From contig NC_080080.1 in assembly GCF_949987535.1 (NCBI RefSeq), forward strand, positions 62,579,006 to 62,643,005: DNA of 64,000 bases, given 5' to 3'. Both the position numbers and the translations under genes were made by a program. The notes under the pieces are model-generated. The model worked only from the letters and a program-made list of their open reading frames with translations, did no database searches and was not told the DNA's origin. Shown here in pieces: positions 13,201-25,485 of the stretch (the first letter of the stretch is position 1; every line of letters begins with the position of its first letter). The DNA is from Balaenoptera acutorostrata (Eukaryota > Chordata > Mammalia > Artiodactyla > Balaenopteridae).

Positions 13201-14674
13201 AATTGTAACTATATTTGCAAATATATTTCTTTTCACATATTTCATAGACTAAATATTTTATGTAGAAAATTATCATATTACTCCTCTAAACAATGGAACT
13301 AGCATTAAACACTGGTCTGGGCCCTTTATTAAATCACAGTTTGTATCTAGCAAATCTTAATGCCAATGAAAACTTTTATTATTTCATGAAGCATATTGCC
13401 ATAGGACTTATGAAAGCTTTATAAAACCAGAATACTATATTTAATATCTCCTTTTAGAAGGATTAATTTATTTAACTAAAAAACTAGGAAAAAATGGAAA
13501 ATAAAAAACCTGCAGTCAGACACATTTTGCAATCCTAACACTGAAGTTGGAATGATCAGATTACCTGGGCATAACACAGGCAGATTCTTATCTGATCACA
13601 ATCTAGGAATAGGAACCAGGAGAGACTGAGAGGAGTTTCTAATCAGTGTGAAGAAAGAGATTGCATGTAGAGCTATTTTATTTTCCCCAATATAAAATAA
13701 AGAATTCATGAGAGAGAAATTAGTTTAAAGAAGACATATTGCTTAAATGTAGGGGGGAAAAAAAAACTAAAAATGAGCAAAAAGATAAAAATACCTAGCA
13801 AGAAGAAAAGCATTCTTTCTAATGGATTCAGAAAGAAACTCTAAGAGGGGCACATTGTAAAATCCTGATCCGTCCAAGCTATAGGCAGTGAAAAGGGGCG
13901 AGAGACAGAGAACAACTGAAAGCATTTAAGTAGCTCTTACACCTGGATCTCAGAAATATTGCCTAGTCATTAGCAAAAAGCAAAAAGTAAAATGTTAATA
14001 ATAGTAGAAATAAAATAATTACTACACGATAATAATTCAAGCAGGATTTTAGAGACCTAAACGTTACTGTTTACAAATTTATTTTCTCATGTATCAGAGC
14101 TGAAATATCTCAGAAGACTACTGGTTCTAGCCAAAGGCCTCAAACTAATATAGTTTTTGTGTCTTTATCTCATAGAAGAAATATGCGAGTACGAGGGAGT
14201 TTCAAAAAATACTTTTAGCAACAAAAATAGCTGCTAAATATATAGCTAATGTTCATATCCTTAAGACAATAATAGCTAATGCATATACCTATATAAACAC
14301 ATATTTTTATTTAACGCCATTCAGCTTGGGTATTCAAGGGAGAAATATTACCTTATAATTGCTTTATTCAGTTTTTGCCTATCCCAGTTTCTGTTATTTA
14401 CAAATTTTTGTCAAGATGCTGTGCAACCCTGCTCTTTAGGGGAATTAAGGTAAACCAGTTTGTTGGGGGGGGGGGTAATATGGCGGCTGTAGTTTAATGA
14501 GGGCTAGTTGTCATTTGAATAATTTTTCCTAGTTTATTCGAGTTCATATCATTCCAGTTTTGTCTGAGGTTAACAGCTTGTGATTACCACCCACCCAAGC
14601 TACGATAAAATAGGAATCTTTGGGACCCCATGAGGATACTGGACAGGTGCTTATCTCTAGTTCATCTGTGCACT
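10223..14674. other. Unique-looking AT-rich tract
   Basis: No gene or clear interspersed repeat is recognised. The tract includes a (TG)n block at 12079-12112 and an 11-base G run at 14465-14475. Open frames of 67-113 codons are unremarkable and overlap on both strands. Confidence 0.45.
12079..12112. repeat. (TG)n microsatellite with TATG interruptions
   Basis: Two TG runs are separated by 'tatg'. It is a simple repeat with possible length polymorphism. Confidence 0.92.
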
Positions 14675-14895
14675 GCAGAAGTGTTTATTGAAGTACTTCT
14701 GCAAGGCAGTTTACATGTCTTGTTCGTAAACTTCACAAGAATCTTGCAAATAAATGATTATGCCCATTTCACCGATGAGGAAATTTATGCTTAGTGAGGC
14801 AAATGACTTGCTATTGGTCACAAGCCCAGTGAGTGGGCACTGGCTTGTACGACTTTAGAGCCCAAATTATCTCTACCAGGCTACGCAACCTCAAA
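14675..14895 (-). mobile_element. MIR SINE (antisense)
   Basis: The sequence contains 'ttatgcccatttcaccgatg', 'aggaaatttatgcttagtga' and then 'tcacaagcccagtgagtggg'. In this order they match the antisense MIR core (bulk consensus 'cccattttacagatgaggaa', '...aggtcacacagctagtaagtgg'). Confidence 0.8.
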
Positions 14896-15170
14896 TAGGT
14901 GCTATCAATCATCTTCTGATGATGATTACAGATCTGATGATGCAATCTTATAGTAATACAAGTTTGAGCCTAATGCCTATGGAAACAGGCATATAAAAAG
15001 AAAATATTAGAGGACTGATTAGAAGTCAATGGATTACTGTACAACATTAGAGGTGCAACATAAAGGTTTATATGAAGATAAAGAAACTTGAAATGACCAA
15101 AATATTTTTGGGGGTGAGTTATACAGAGTTACTGATATCAGAGAATATCTCATTGTAAATAATAATTTAA

Positions 15171-15254
15171 AAATATATACACATATATATACAACATATA
15201 TATGTATGCATGTGTGTATGGTATATGTAAAACATATTTTATACATATATATAC
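15171..15254. repeat. Compound TA/CA/TG microsatellite
   Basis: Alternating ATATAC, TATATG and TGTGTG units over about 84 bp, with interruptions. Confidence 0.85.
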
Positions 15255-17166
15255 TTTTTTTCATCCATTCCTTAAAATCGTATACATTTTTTCCTCTTCA
15301 AGATAGGATTTTTGTTGTGGTTGCATTGTGGTTGAGAAAAAAAATGCCAGTGTACATATGACTAATATGATGTAAGAAAAAGAACTTAAAGATCTTACTT
15401 TTCAAACCTTATACAAGTTGCTATATTCCTAAAAGATGAGAGATCTTCAAACAACCTCTTAACGTCTGGTAACTTTCCTTTACATATATATAAAACTAAG
15501 GTAATACCTGGATCTAGAGATAATCGTGAAGACTGTATGTGTGCAATAAGGAGTGCACATTGAGGAACAGGTTTCTTTTCCTTCTACTTATTACATCATA
15601 GACTACCTTGTTAGGCAGTGATTATTTTTCTCTGTATGGTGCAGGTCAGCAAAGGGGATTTGTTCACATTACCAGTTTATGTTCTACCACATTGTGTTCT
15701 ACCAAATTGGCAGATAAAAAATTACTTTCTGAACTTTTGGAACTGGGCTATCCAAGGTATCAATTCTGAAACAAAGCAGAGAGAGAGAAACCATTTGGGG
15801 GGATAGAGAGAGGAAAGCTAAAAGAATGAGGACCATTCTTTGCTAAAATCATGGTGAATGCCTGAAGTTAAAGCAGTCTGGAGTAGCCTCCTTTTCCACG
15901 AGAGAAGTAGCACACAAATCAGTGGAAAATCCTACCCAGAAAGTAAAATCACCTACACAATTCAGTCACAATTTTTGTTCCTCTGATGATTTGTTTTTAT
16001 GTTTACTTACATGCTTAAATTTTTAGCTCCAAAGGAAAAGAAAATGGGAACTCACAGTATTTATTTAATTAGTTCAAAATTATATTGAGAGTTTGTGATG
16101 TACTAGGCACCATGCAAGATATTAGGGATGTTGACACACACCACCTAGTAATTTCATGGAGAATCTAGGAATATTTATGAAGGAAAAAATTCCAATCTAG
16201 GGGAAACATTTATTTAAAGATGAATTGATTCTTTAATTTTAGATATAACTAGTTTTTTTTTGATTGTTTGTGTTTAAAAATTATATGTAAATGCCATGTT
16301 CAGAATAAGGGTTATAGTTTATATATTGTTTTCTAAATATCAGTTCTTAAAACTCAGTTTTTAAACTCTACCACATTCTCAAATCATATGCTCAGATTTT
16401 AGAAACATGATTTCTGTTAAAGCCAATGGAAATAGTGTTGCTTCAAACTCCAACCAGTGCTTTGAAAAATTACCTCTACTAAGTATTACAAGTCTTTCCA
16501 GCTGTTGATATTAATATTTACCAAAAGTTGAATTTGGAAAATGTCCACAGATGTAAACAATTTTATCAGAATTTTCTTTTTCCTTCTTTGTGCATAAACA
16601 ACCATGTTGAATCATTTGAAGAATGTTTTCAAGGAAATTAAATTTTTTCATAGGTTAAAAATTGTTCTTTTTAACAACTTAACAATTTTCCTGCAAACAG
16701 GAAAAACATATACATGAAAACAGCAGTAAATACTAATTTTATATAATCTAAAGATAAAAATATATCAGAAATATATTTTTAAAAATTTATTACACTTGAA
16801 AAACTTTTCCTAAAATTTTATGGAATTTCTACATATGGAAAAGGAAACACAAGTTGTACAATATTCATGTGAAAATACTTGAACCTATTTTGAAGCCAAA
16901 ATCTGAGCAATCAGTTTCTTGCTCACATAAGACTAAGGTTTTTCACAAATGGAAATTAAGGTAATAAGTTAACATTAAATAATTTCATATAATGATTGTG
17001 ATTATGAAGAATGACAAATGTTTTATTGTGCAAGTTAAATAATTAATGGTATGCTACTAATCCAAGGTGTCTGTTTTGCTCATTTCCATTTCCTCCTCAG
17101 GGCTAACAAAGTGGCACCTTCCAAGCAAACAGTGGATCTAGTTGTATAATTTATTAATAGTAATTT

Positions 17167-17186
17167 AATAATAATAATAATAATAA
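17167..17186. repeat. (AAT)n trinucleotide repeat
   Basis: Six to seven uninterrupted ATA/AAT units are present. Confidence 0.88.
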
Positions 17187-17394
17187 CAATTTCAACATTT
17201 TGTATTTGTATAGCACATTACCATTTACAAGGCATTTTCTTTTACTCTCAGTTTGTCATTCAATCTTCTTAAGAACAACAAATTACCTATGGCAGCAGTC
17301 AGGTAATGCTCTGTGACAGATTCCGCTACAAACAGTAATGCCTAGAATGACACAACCAGGAAGCCACCCTTCCAGATCCAGTCCCCACCTTCCT

Positions 17395-17600
17395 GCCTTA
17401 CCTAACTCTCTATTTGCTCCCATGGCTTCCACTACTTCCACTACAGTAGTCCATAGTAATACATAATTATGAGTGCTTGGTTAGGTATCTGTCTTCCCAA
17501 CCGCACTGTATGTTTCTTGAGTCTGGGCCCTTTATTTTTTCCCTGAGTATCCTGTGTATCCTAAGCACATAGTAGGTTTGAAAGCTTTTGATATGATGAA
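17395..17600 (+). mobile_element. L2 LINE 3' end fragment
   Basis: The stretch 'actgtatgtttcttgagtct', 'gggccctttatt' and 'ctaagcacatagtaggt' parallels the conserved L2 3' terminus ('...gagggcaggga...cacatagtaggtgctcaataa'). Confidence 0.65.
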
Positions 17601-17924
17601 CTTAATGAATCCTTAATTTTCAGGTCAGGAAACAAAGGCTAAAGGGGACAAAAGTCTTGTTTCCAGTACCAATTGTTAGTCCTTTAGCTCTAGATGGAGT
17701 TGGGCTCTGCTTTGCAATATAAAATTAATTTCATGTGGGAATTGACTTATTGGGAATTTAATGAGTTCAACTAATGTAATGAAAGAAAACAGAAATGAAT
17801 GAATGCATAAATTCTACTAAATAATTATGGTGTTCACTGATATCCAACAATTTTTCAGTCTTCAACTTTACACTTAGCCTAAATCATCAACCCAGGTCAT
17901 TTGTATGATGTGGCATAGTGTATG

Positions 17925-18165
17925 CTCTGAGATCAAATTCTTTGGGGGTCACAACTTGGCTCTGACATTAACTGTTGGATCTTGGACAAATTACTTAACT
18001 TCTACTTGTCCCAGTTTTCTCATTTGTGAAATATGAAAAGTAATATTATCTTCTTCCTCTGATTGTTGTTAGAGGTTCCTTGAGTTAATACAGGAAAAAA
18101 TTATACAACCTAGTATTTGGCAAAAATTTTTTCAATAAGTGTTATCTATTATTATTACTATTTTA
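17925..18165 (+). mobile_element. MIR SINE (sense)
   Basis: The order 'ggcatagtgtatgctctgag', 'cttggctctgacattaactg', 'ggacaaattacttaacttct', 'cagttttctcatttgtgaaa' and 'gaggttccttgagttaatac' follows the full MIR consensus, including the CORE domain and the 3' tail. Confidence 0.85.
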
Positions 18166-19435
18166 TATTTATTTTTTATCAGTGTCTGAACAGTTCAGAT
18201 GGCCCTGGACTTGAACTACCTCTGACTTTTCCAATTAGCTGTTGCTAAGTATCCTCTGAAAGGTAGCCAGCTCTAATACTCACCCTAGAGAAATTCAATA
18301 CAGTTGTTCTTAGTGGCAAGATTTTCTATTCAGAACAATTTTTTGTTGTTGTTGTAAAATTGAAGTACAGATTCATTTCAATCAAAATTTCAGCAAGTTA
18401 TGTGTCCATTAATGAGGTAGAGGTGAAGGTGGAGAATTTTGCATCGTCATAGGTGAATTGTTTATACCCATGTTTCAGACTTACATTAGTAAAATTCCAT
18501 TTAGTTTAATTTGAACTATCTCTTTTAAGGCACATATTGATGTTTTAAAATAGTACTCAGCTTTTCTCCTTACCTTGAAACTATTATCTTAACTGAAAAG
18601 TAGGTGATGAACAAGGTCAGCCTGAATCTACAGGCAAACTGTACTTTGAAATAAGAGAAAAAATCTGCATTTCCAAAGTTGTTACTAAATAGCTCACTTT
18701 ATAGCCATAGTTCTATTTTCTTGTATCTTTTACTTTAATTTAGTCAAGATCATCTCATTATAAAAGATATCAATAAATGTAAATTCTTTAAATGTTTTTT
18801 GCTTTTATTAGTTGGAAACAACCTGCAACATTATTTAACTCGATTTTGTCTTTAAATTGCATGAGTGGTAAGTGGTTCAAGGTTACCAAAAGGTTCTTGG
18901 ACTAAACATTGTATCTTTGCCACATGTCTACGTTGTATTTTGGAAGATATTAAGGGAGGCCTTGAACAATTTAAATAGCCTAAACAAAAGCTTTAAAATA
19001 GAGCAATTCATCTAGATGTTTTGATTTATGCCTACATTGCATAAACTAACTGGGTTGTCTAAAATACCTGCTTGACTATCTGGCTTTCTAACTTATCTAA
19101 TTATTTGACTTTACATAAGCCATCTTAAAAGGTGTTGGTCACCTGAGGATATAAAAGAAATTATTTTAGAGAGAGAGTAAATAAAAATACAAGTCAGGGA
19201 TTTCATCCAACGGAGTTTGTTGTAATCATAGGACGATGAATTAAGTGTACAGGGCCCTTTAATGATGAAGGGAATAGAGTAAGTCATTGTCTTTTTTAGT
19301 ATGATGAATATTTATTCAGCACTGTCAGGAATAGTTACTACATACTATGTCATGTTCATTAAACATGTTATACATCAGTCCATCAGGGAGAGAATCAAAA
19401 GATCTGCTAGAGAAAAATATGCTTCACAAGCAACA

Positions 19436-19493
19436 GAGGTCATCATTAATTCAAAGACAGAATACACCATTCAAAACAATATTTTTTTCCTGC
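19436..19493 (+). repeat. Copy A of a local direct duplication
   Basis: The first 20 bases (gaggtcatcattaattcaaa) are identical to those at 20643. Similarity continues, with a few substitutions and a one-base gap, to the T-run and 'ctgc'. It belongs to no repeat family I recognise. Confidence 0.75.
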
Positions 19494-20153
19494 TCCTCTC
19501 CCAGCCCCCAACCTTCAAAATTCAGTAAGATGGCATCAAATACAAAGTGCAGCACGAATAAAATCCATGATGTTCCCTTGATACATATTAGAAAATCAGA
19601 ACAGGATGGTTACATGCTGATATTTGAAGCCTTTAGTACACAAGATTATAAAAAAGAAAAAATATATATTTATATAGCATTTATGGCTAGGAAGTAACTA
19701 GTAACTAGCCAGCATTACCCCAATTCACTACTCCACAAATTATATCATCATTATAAAATGTGGATAGAAATGGAAGAAGAAGAAAAAGGAGGAGGATCGG
19801 GGAGGCAAGGAGAAAAGAAAGCATGTACTGTTAAGATCTCTACAGCAGAACGTAGACGACCTTCCATCAACTTTCATCACAATCTGTTGAAGAAAACATA
19901 ATATGGGGTAGCTTATTTAAAAATTTAAAAGTAGAAAGCAACTCATTTCAATTACATTTACATTTTCAAAGCAGTTCTGTTAATCTTGAATGCTTATATC
20001 CTGAGCATGGTATACTCATAATTTGCTTGTTTAACCAGGTATGATCTGTACATATTGAAAAAGTCATCTCCTTTGCTTTCAATTTTATCTTTAACTACTA
20101 AAAGAAAAATAGAAAATGACTATGAAACATTGAAAAGAAACCTAGCTAGGGTT

Positions 20154-20201
20154 TGGGGTTTTTTGTTTTTTGTTTGTTTGTTTCGTTTTGTTTTTTAATG
20201 T
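20154..20201. repeat. T/G-rich low-complexity block
   Basis: Repeated GTTT/TTTG units and poly(T) runs are present, possibly the remnant of an antisense A-rich tail. Confidence 0.7.
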
Positions 20202-20642
20202 CAGAATAGGATTCCTTGGGGAGGAGAAAGGATATAATCCCTGGGGAGCATAGTTAACCATTCTAGGGACTTTTGTGGTTAAGAGTGTTGCATCTGTGAA
20301 GAGCTATCTAATACAAAGGAGTATTAGTAACATCTTCACTGCTTCTTTCCCAAGGGTTAACCAATATTTGTTGATTATTTTCCCTTTTCTGTCAAGAATT
20401 ACTACAGTGGGGAAAGTTAGAAGATTTGGATTTATTTAGGGCATCCACCAGTCATAAGAACATAGACAATTTTTACTAAAGATCACTTTTCGTGATCTGA
20501 AAGTGGGGACAATAATATTTTTCCTACTCTCAAAAATCAATTTCTTAGAGGGTATAGTGATATAATACATGTAAAAATTTTTTTTAAAAAATCTGTAATA
20601 TGTGTCCAGAATCTTCTAGAAAAATGTGATTCTTAAATAAAG

Positions 20643-20702
20643 GAGGTCATCATTAATTCAAAACAGAATATTCCATTGGAAACAATAGACTTTTTTTCTG
20701 CT
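20643..20702 (+). repeat. Copy B of a local direct duplication
   Basis: Same orientation as the copy at 19436, about 1.2 kb away. The shared core includes 'catcattaattcaaa', 'acagaata' and 'aaacaata' before a T-run. Confidence 0.75.
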
Positions 20703-21459
20703 TCCCAACCACTACTCTGATTTTTTTTTTCTTACTTCCCATGGTATCACCCTCCCTAACCTTCTTTGTACTAAAAAGAAAAAAATTATTTTTGTTTGAA
20801 TAAATGTATGATGTAACTGCTTGCTAGGATGGAAATAAAAATTGCTGGAATAAAAATTGTTTAGGAAACTGACTTGAAAATTACAAGTAATTACCATATT
20901 TGAGCAGGAAGAAATTGAGATTCATTTCATATATAATTAATATATAAAGTTTTTAATGTATATAAAAAATGAAGACCAAGTGTAAAACAAAACACAACAA
21001 AAAACCTAAAAAGGTAGTATTTTTAGAATGATCTCTCCTACAATGTTGTTATATAGCATTTCTATAATGATATAGAATATTTATGGTCAATGGACACAAG
21101 GATATAGTATAACTCCAAGAAGAAGATTCCAAAATGTCAAAAGAATTTCTAAATATTTTTATGTCTTGTATTTGAGAACATTTCATTATAATTCTCCAAA
21201 GGCAATCCATTTATGGCTTATAGAAATGTACCTAGATTATTTTCTTAATAGTAACTGATTTTCTAGCCCTGCCAGGTGATAGTCTCCTGCACTTAGTTAT
21301 CTGAACTGGAAATAGGAGTTAGCCAAAATAGAGAGACTATGCATTTAACATTGGTTCATTATTGAAAGAAAAATAAAAAGAAACCCATAAAGTTCCAAGA
21401 AAAGTTACCTCTATTTTTGCATTGGAGTTTGTCTAAAATGAGTCCTATTTTCCAGCTTT

Positions 21460-21900
21460 ATCAATTTGCTATTTCTTTGACCATTGTTATTATTTTCCCA
21501 GTTGCACATTTAGAAATTCTTGACATCACCTTGACTTTCCTTCAGTTCCTCAGTTCCTGTTATTTCTCCTTTCATACATCTTTGAGATTTACTTGCTCCC
21601 CCTATCCTCATGCCGCCAACTAATCTAGGTCCTTATTGCTTCATAGCTGGATCACCAAGATAGCCTCATAACTGATCTCTCTGATAAGTTTCTCTCTCCT
21701 CCAATCTATCTTGCGTATTTTCAACAGACTAATTTTGTAAGGGCCCAATTTCATCTTTTTTACTTCCTAGGTCAAAAATTGATTAGGGCTTCCTCTTGTC
21801 TACCACATTGAATCCAAATTCTTCCGCCCGCCTTTCACTGTGCTTTATTATCTCTTTCTTCCGCTTGCAAACTTAGAGTCCTGTGTCAGAAAACCTGTCA
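21460..21900. mobile_element. Ancient interspersed repeat, L2-like
   Basis: The passage 'gatagcctcataactgatct', 'ctcctccaatctatcttgcg' and 'attgaatccaaattcttccg' follows the order of a very common old mammalian repeat ('...atagcctcctaactggtctcc...', '...ccaatccattctcc...', '...taaagtccaaactcc'). I place it with L2-type LINE sequence, but neither family nor orientation is certain. Confidence 0.4.
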
Positions 21901-23089
21901 AAAATGTCTCCTCTTTGGCCTTTCCAAATCCAGTGGTTAGTCTGTAAATTTGCCATGTATCCCTACCCCTAAACTGCATCAAACAGGAAGGTTTTCTTTG
22001 CTTCTTTTATTTCCAAATTCCAGCCATTTTTAAAGTCCAATCGTTTCACACATTTACTGGAAACCATTATTTTATATTGATCTCTTATTCCTTTATTTGA
22101 AGCACTTATTTTCAGTTTCAATATATTCAGTATTTTATGCATTAACAATTAATTTTCATTTATAAAACTATACACTCAGCCAAACAACACTATGCTTATT
22201 GTTTTATAAACATAATCTTATTTAATATTCACAAAAATCCTAGGAGGTAGAGATTCATAATGCCTATAGATTAACACCTCAAGATTCCAGAAACAATGAA
22301 GATCCTCTATTCTCCCCACAAAGAAATATTTTATTATGCCTAACTTATGGTTGCCATGTTAAGCAAATACAAATATAGTAATAAAAATAGTTAAATTTGA
22401 ATTTCAATTAAAAAATCAAATATGTTTGTATAAGTATGTCCCATGCAATATTTGAGACATATTCATACAAGAATATTATTCATTGTTTACCTGAAATTAA
22501 AAATTAATTGGCTTCCTACATTTCATTTGACAGCTTTAGCCTAAATCTGACATGAATCCCAAAGACTTTTCATACCAAATAGTATCTTAACCATAGATTT
22601 TAAGAATATGAACAATAACAATGATCCTCTTCCCCCAGGCTCAGCTTATACTTTTAGTGAAAGTAGAACTAGAAGTGTGCACTCTGGGCTTCCTCCTAGA
22701 TTGCTCCAAACACTTAGTTATTAGACATAAAAAACAAAAAAATGTAATATTCAAAACAAGATCTTTGGACCAAAATAGAATTAATATACAAAGCTGTGAG
22801 TGGGGCTTAAGCCACATGTTCCTACATCCTTGGTCAAGAAGCAGAATGAGAAGCTCAGGTGACCAGCTCATGAAGGACAAGGGAGAACAATGATCTGAAC
22901 ATGAGACAGAGTCAGGACTTGAGTGCAGTATTTGAAACTAGGGTTTGAGGTTGGCTTTTTCACTCATGAAAAGTGGTTGAAAAGAAGCCATCGCCAAGCA
23001 CTTCCTTAGGTTATGGCTCATGTGGTATTGATGCTTAGGGAGATGAGGTACATTTCTTACTTCAATTTCTTCATTTAAAAATTAGGGGA
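21901..23089. other. Unique-looking tract with a short antisense MIR
   Basis: No gene is seen. A degraded antisense MIR core lies at about 22185-22300 ('ataatcttatttaatattca', 'ctaggaggtagagattcata'). The two open frames overlapping near 22621-22893, on opposite strands, show no protein features. Confidence 0.45.
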
Positions 23090-23432
23090 GGACTTCCCTG
23101 GTGGCGCAGTGGTTAAGAATCTGCCTGCCAGTTCAGGGTACACGGGTTCAATCCCTGGTCCGGGAAGATCCTACATGCCACAGAACAACTAAGCCCATAG
23201 GCCACAACTACTGATCCTGCACTCTAGAGCCCGCAAGACACAACTTCTGAGCACATGTGCCACAACTACTGAAGCCCACGTGCCTAGAGCCTGTGCTCCA
23301 CAACAAGAGAAGCCACTGCAGTGAGAAGCTCATGCACCACAACGAAGAGTAGCCCCCGCTTGCTGCAACTAGAGAAAGTCCGCGTGCAGCAATGAAGACC
23401 CAATGCAGCCAAAAATAAATTAATTAATTAAT
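23090..23432 (+). mobile_element. CHR-type SINE with target-site duplication
   Basis: It starts 'ggacttccctggtggcgcag' with a tRNA-like A box and continues to the B box 'ggttcaatccctggtccggg'. The SINE body ends in 'ccaaaaataaattaattaat'. A 16-bp direct repeat flanks it (23074-23089 and 23433-23448, one mismatch), showing insertion by target-primed reverse transcription. It is the older 'gaacaactaagcccat' subtype and more diverged than the copies at 38 and 45 kb. Confidence 0.94.
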
Positions 23433-23544
23433 TTTAAAAACTAGGGGAAATAATACATATGTAACACATTTATTCTGAGGATCAGATGAATACTCTTTCA
23501 AATGAATCAATAAATAAATTAGAACATTCCTAAACAGCACCTAT

Positions 23545-23765
23545 AATCAGCCTGAGACTGTGATTACAACTTTATAAACATGGTCTCATTATTACACCAA
23601 GATGGCAAAATTAAGTTATTCACTCTGTTTTTAAAAGCAGAATCTGAAGATCAGATAAATTAAGTGTTTTATTCCATGTACCTATACTAAGAAAATGTTT
23701 GGGCCAGAATTTGAACCCGAGTCTGACCAATAGTCCCTGGTACCATGTGTGCTGCCATCAGTAGT
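23545..23765 (-). mobile_element. MIR SINE (antisense)
   Basis: 'tttataaacatggtctcatt', then 'gcagaatctgaagatcagat', 'gccagaatttgaacccgagt' and 'ctgccatcagta' give the antisense order from MIR tail through core to tRNA-like head. Confidence 0.75.
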
Positions 23766-25324
23766 GTAATTTATTGTAAGTAGGAAACAAAGAACAGAAG
23801 GAAGAGATTAAGTTCAGATAGTCAGTAGATGATTGGAAGGACTGAAAATAAGCAACTTCACCAAAACCTATCATTCAAATTTTCAGACTCTAAGCATGAT
23901 CTGTCAGAAAAGATGTGTTTAATCATTATTGTAAGTGAGTTCATGTCTATTGGTTTGTAAATTGGCTCCCATACTTGCAAGGAGACTGAAGAAAGAGGCA
24001 GACCACTCCAGATTGGTATGTGGCAGTTCTGATAAGCAAGGGAACATACAAGGCTTGTCTTGGGTGGCTGCAAGGTGAGCAGATCTCTGCACCTGCCTTC
24101 CAGAATCTTAAAAGTTTACATACAGTCCTTAAATGGGTTTAGTCACATACACAGTCCAGATGCTCTCAGCACACATTTCTCTCTCAAAGCTGTGTCCTTG
24201 AAATGGCTCCTACTGTGGGAATGGTGAGCAGACCGTACATTCCAAGGACAGGGGAGGAGGTGAGGGGCCACTAATGGTCGAGATCCAGCTCTTGGGTCAT
24301 ATCCTTTCAATGACCTCTTCCAACAATGTCCTATACTTTCTAATCAATTACTTTATCCAGGGTAATGTTAGCCTTAAAACAGATGTTAAACACATGTGTC
24401 TTGGTCAATCTATGGATAGTAAGAATACAACCTTCAAGAGAGCATTCCCATCTGGCTGAATAAAACAATTAGAGATAAGAGAGTAATGACCACTTGTCTG
24501 TAGAGTTTAGAAATTTCCACACTGTAATATCTGTGGAACTCACCTGGTTCCCGGGGTTCTTAGGAAAAATGTATTAGTGAGTGTACTCTACTGACTACAG
24601 CAAATAGCCCAGAGAAAAAAATCTCAGTGTACTAACATGATAGACAGTTATATTTTGCCCTTATCACTATCCAAAGTAGGTGGGGAAAATGGAAGGACAG
24701 AGGAAGGAAACGAGGCAGCTTACTCGACATAGTCATTCGTGGAGGAAGGCTCGTCCATCTGGTACCAACAGGCTCCCCTTCAATCTCAGAATTTTTTGTT
24801 GGATTCTTTACCTGGTGACCCAGTGAACAAAGACCCAGCATGGAAAATAGTGCAAGATTTTATGTAGATGATAAGCCAGAAGTGATATAGGTTACTTCTA
24901 CCCATACTCCATGTTTCGGAATAACATTCAGAGTCAGAGGCTCACTGCAGAAAAGGCTGGCCAATGCAGTCAATCTGTGAGCTTGGGAGGAAAGTGAAAT
25001 GCATTTGGTGAAATAAGGGCATTGTTTCTTCCACCGTAAACCTATAGAATGTGAAATGGGGTGCAGCTGTAGGGCAGCCAAAATCAGCAATAATCAAAAT
25101 TTGAAGTAGGAAGAGTTTATCATTGGCAACCTCAGACTGTGCTTTCAATTCTCATTTATTTTATCACCAGTGGTGGCTTCTTTTCCCTCTAGGGATATCA
25201 AGGGATCTTATGCTCTATTTCTGGAGGCCTCATTGAAACCTGTTCTTATAGCCTTAATACATTCAGAGGCATAAATGATTGATATGCTCTTCAAATGTAA
25301 TAAATTCATGACCTGATTATTTAT
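23766..25324. other. Tract with an unresolved old repeat
   Basis: No host gene is recognised. At 24640-25130 the order 'gacagttatattttgccctt', 'cattcgtggaggaaggctcg', 'gccagaagtgatataggtta' resembles the antisense of an old mammalian LTR/MER-type repeat whose family I cannot name with certainty. The remainder looks unique. Confidence 0.35.
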
Positions 25325-25485
25325 GATGGTAACTTCTACCTGTGTAGTGTTTTATAACAAACTCTCTCATACATTATATCACTATATCTTTCAATATATG
25401 CTATTATTTCTAATTTCATAGACATTCAATCAGACACAAGTAATAGGCTTGCCCATCATTGCCCAGTTTGTAAATCAAAAAGAAA
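25325..25485 (-). mobile_element. MIR-like ancient SINE (antisense)
   Basis: 'gtgtagtgttttataacaaa' followed by 'attatttctaatttcataga', a tail-to-core order typical of antisense MIR, then 'gcttgcccatcattgcccag'. Heavily decayed. Confidence 0.45.

Larger units (their letters stand above)
14896..17394. other. AT-rich tract with microsatellites
   Basis: No gene is recognised. It holds a TA/TG/CA-rich block (15171-15254) and an AAT trinucleotide run (17167-17186). A weak MIR/MER-like stretch lies near 16075-16200 ('gatgtactaggcaccatgca'). Confidence 0.45.
18166..21459. other. AT-rich tract with a duplicated 60-bp segment
   Basis: No gene is recognised. A (TTTG)-rich block lies at 20154-20201. 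Two related copies of a short segment occur at 19436-19493 and 20643-20702 and are annotated separately. Purine-rich sequence occurs near 19765-19820. Confidence 0.45.

Noticed and set aside
14465..14475. Run of eleven G residues, possible G-quadruplex
   Set aside because: It is a single homopolymer without further G tracts nearby, so intramolecular quadruplex formation is not supported.
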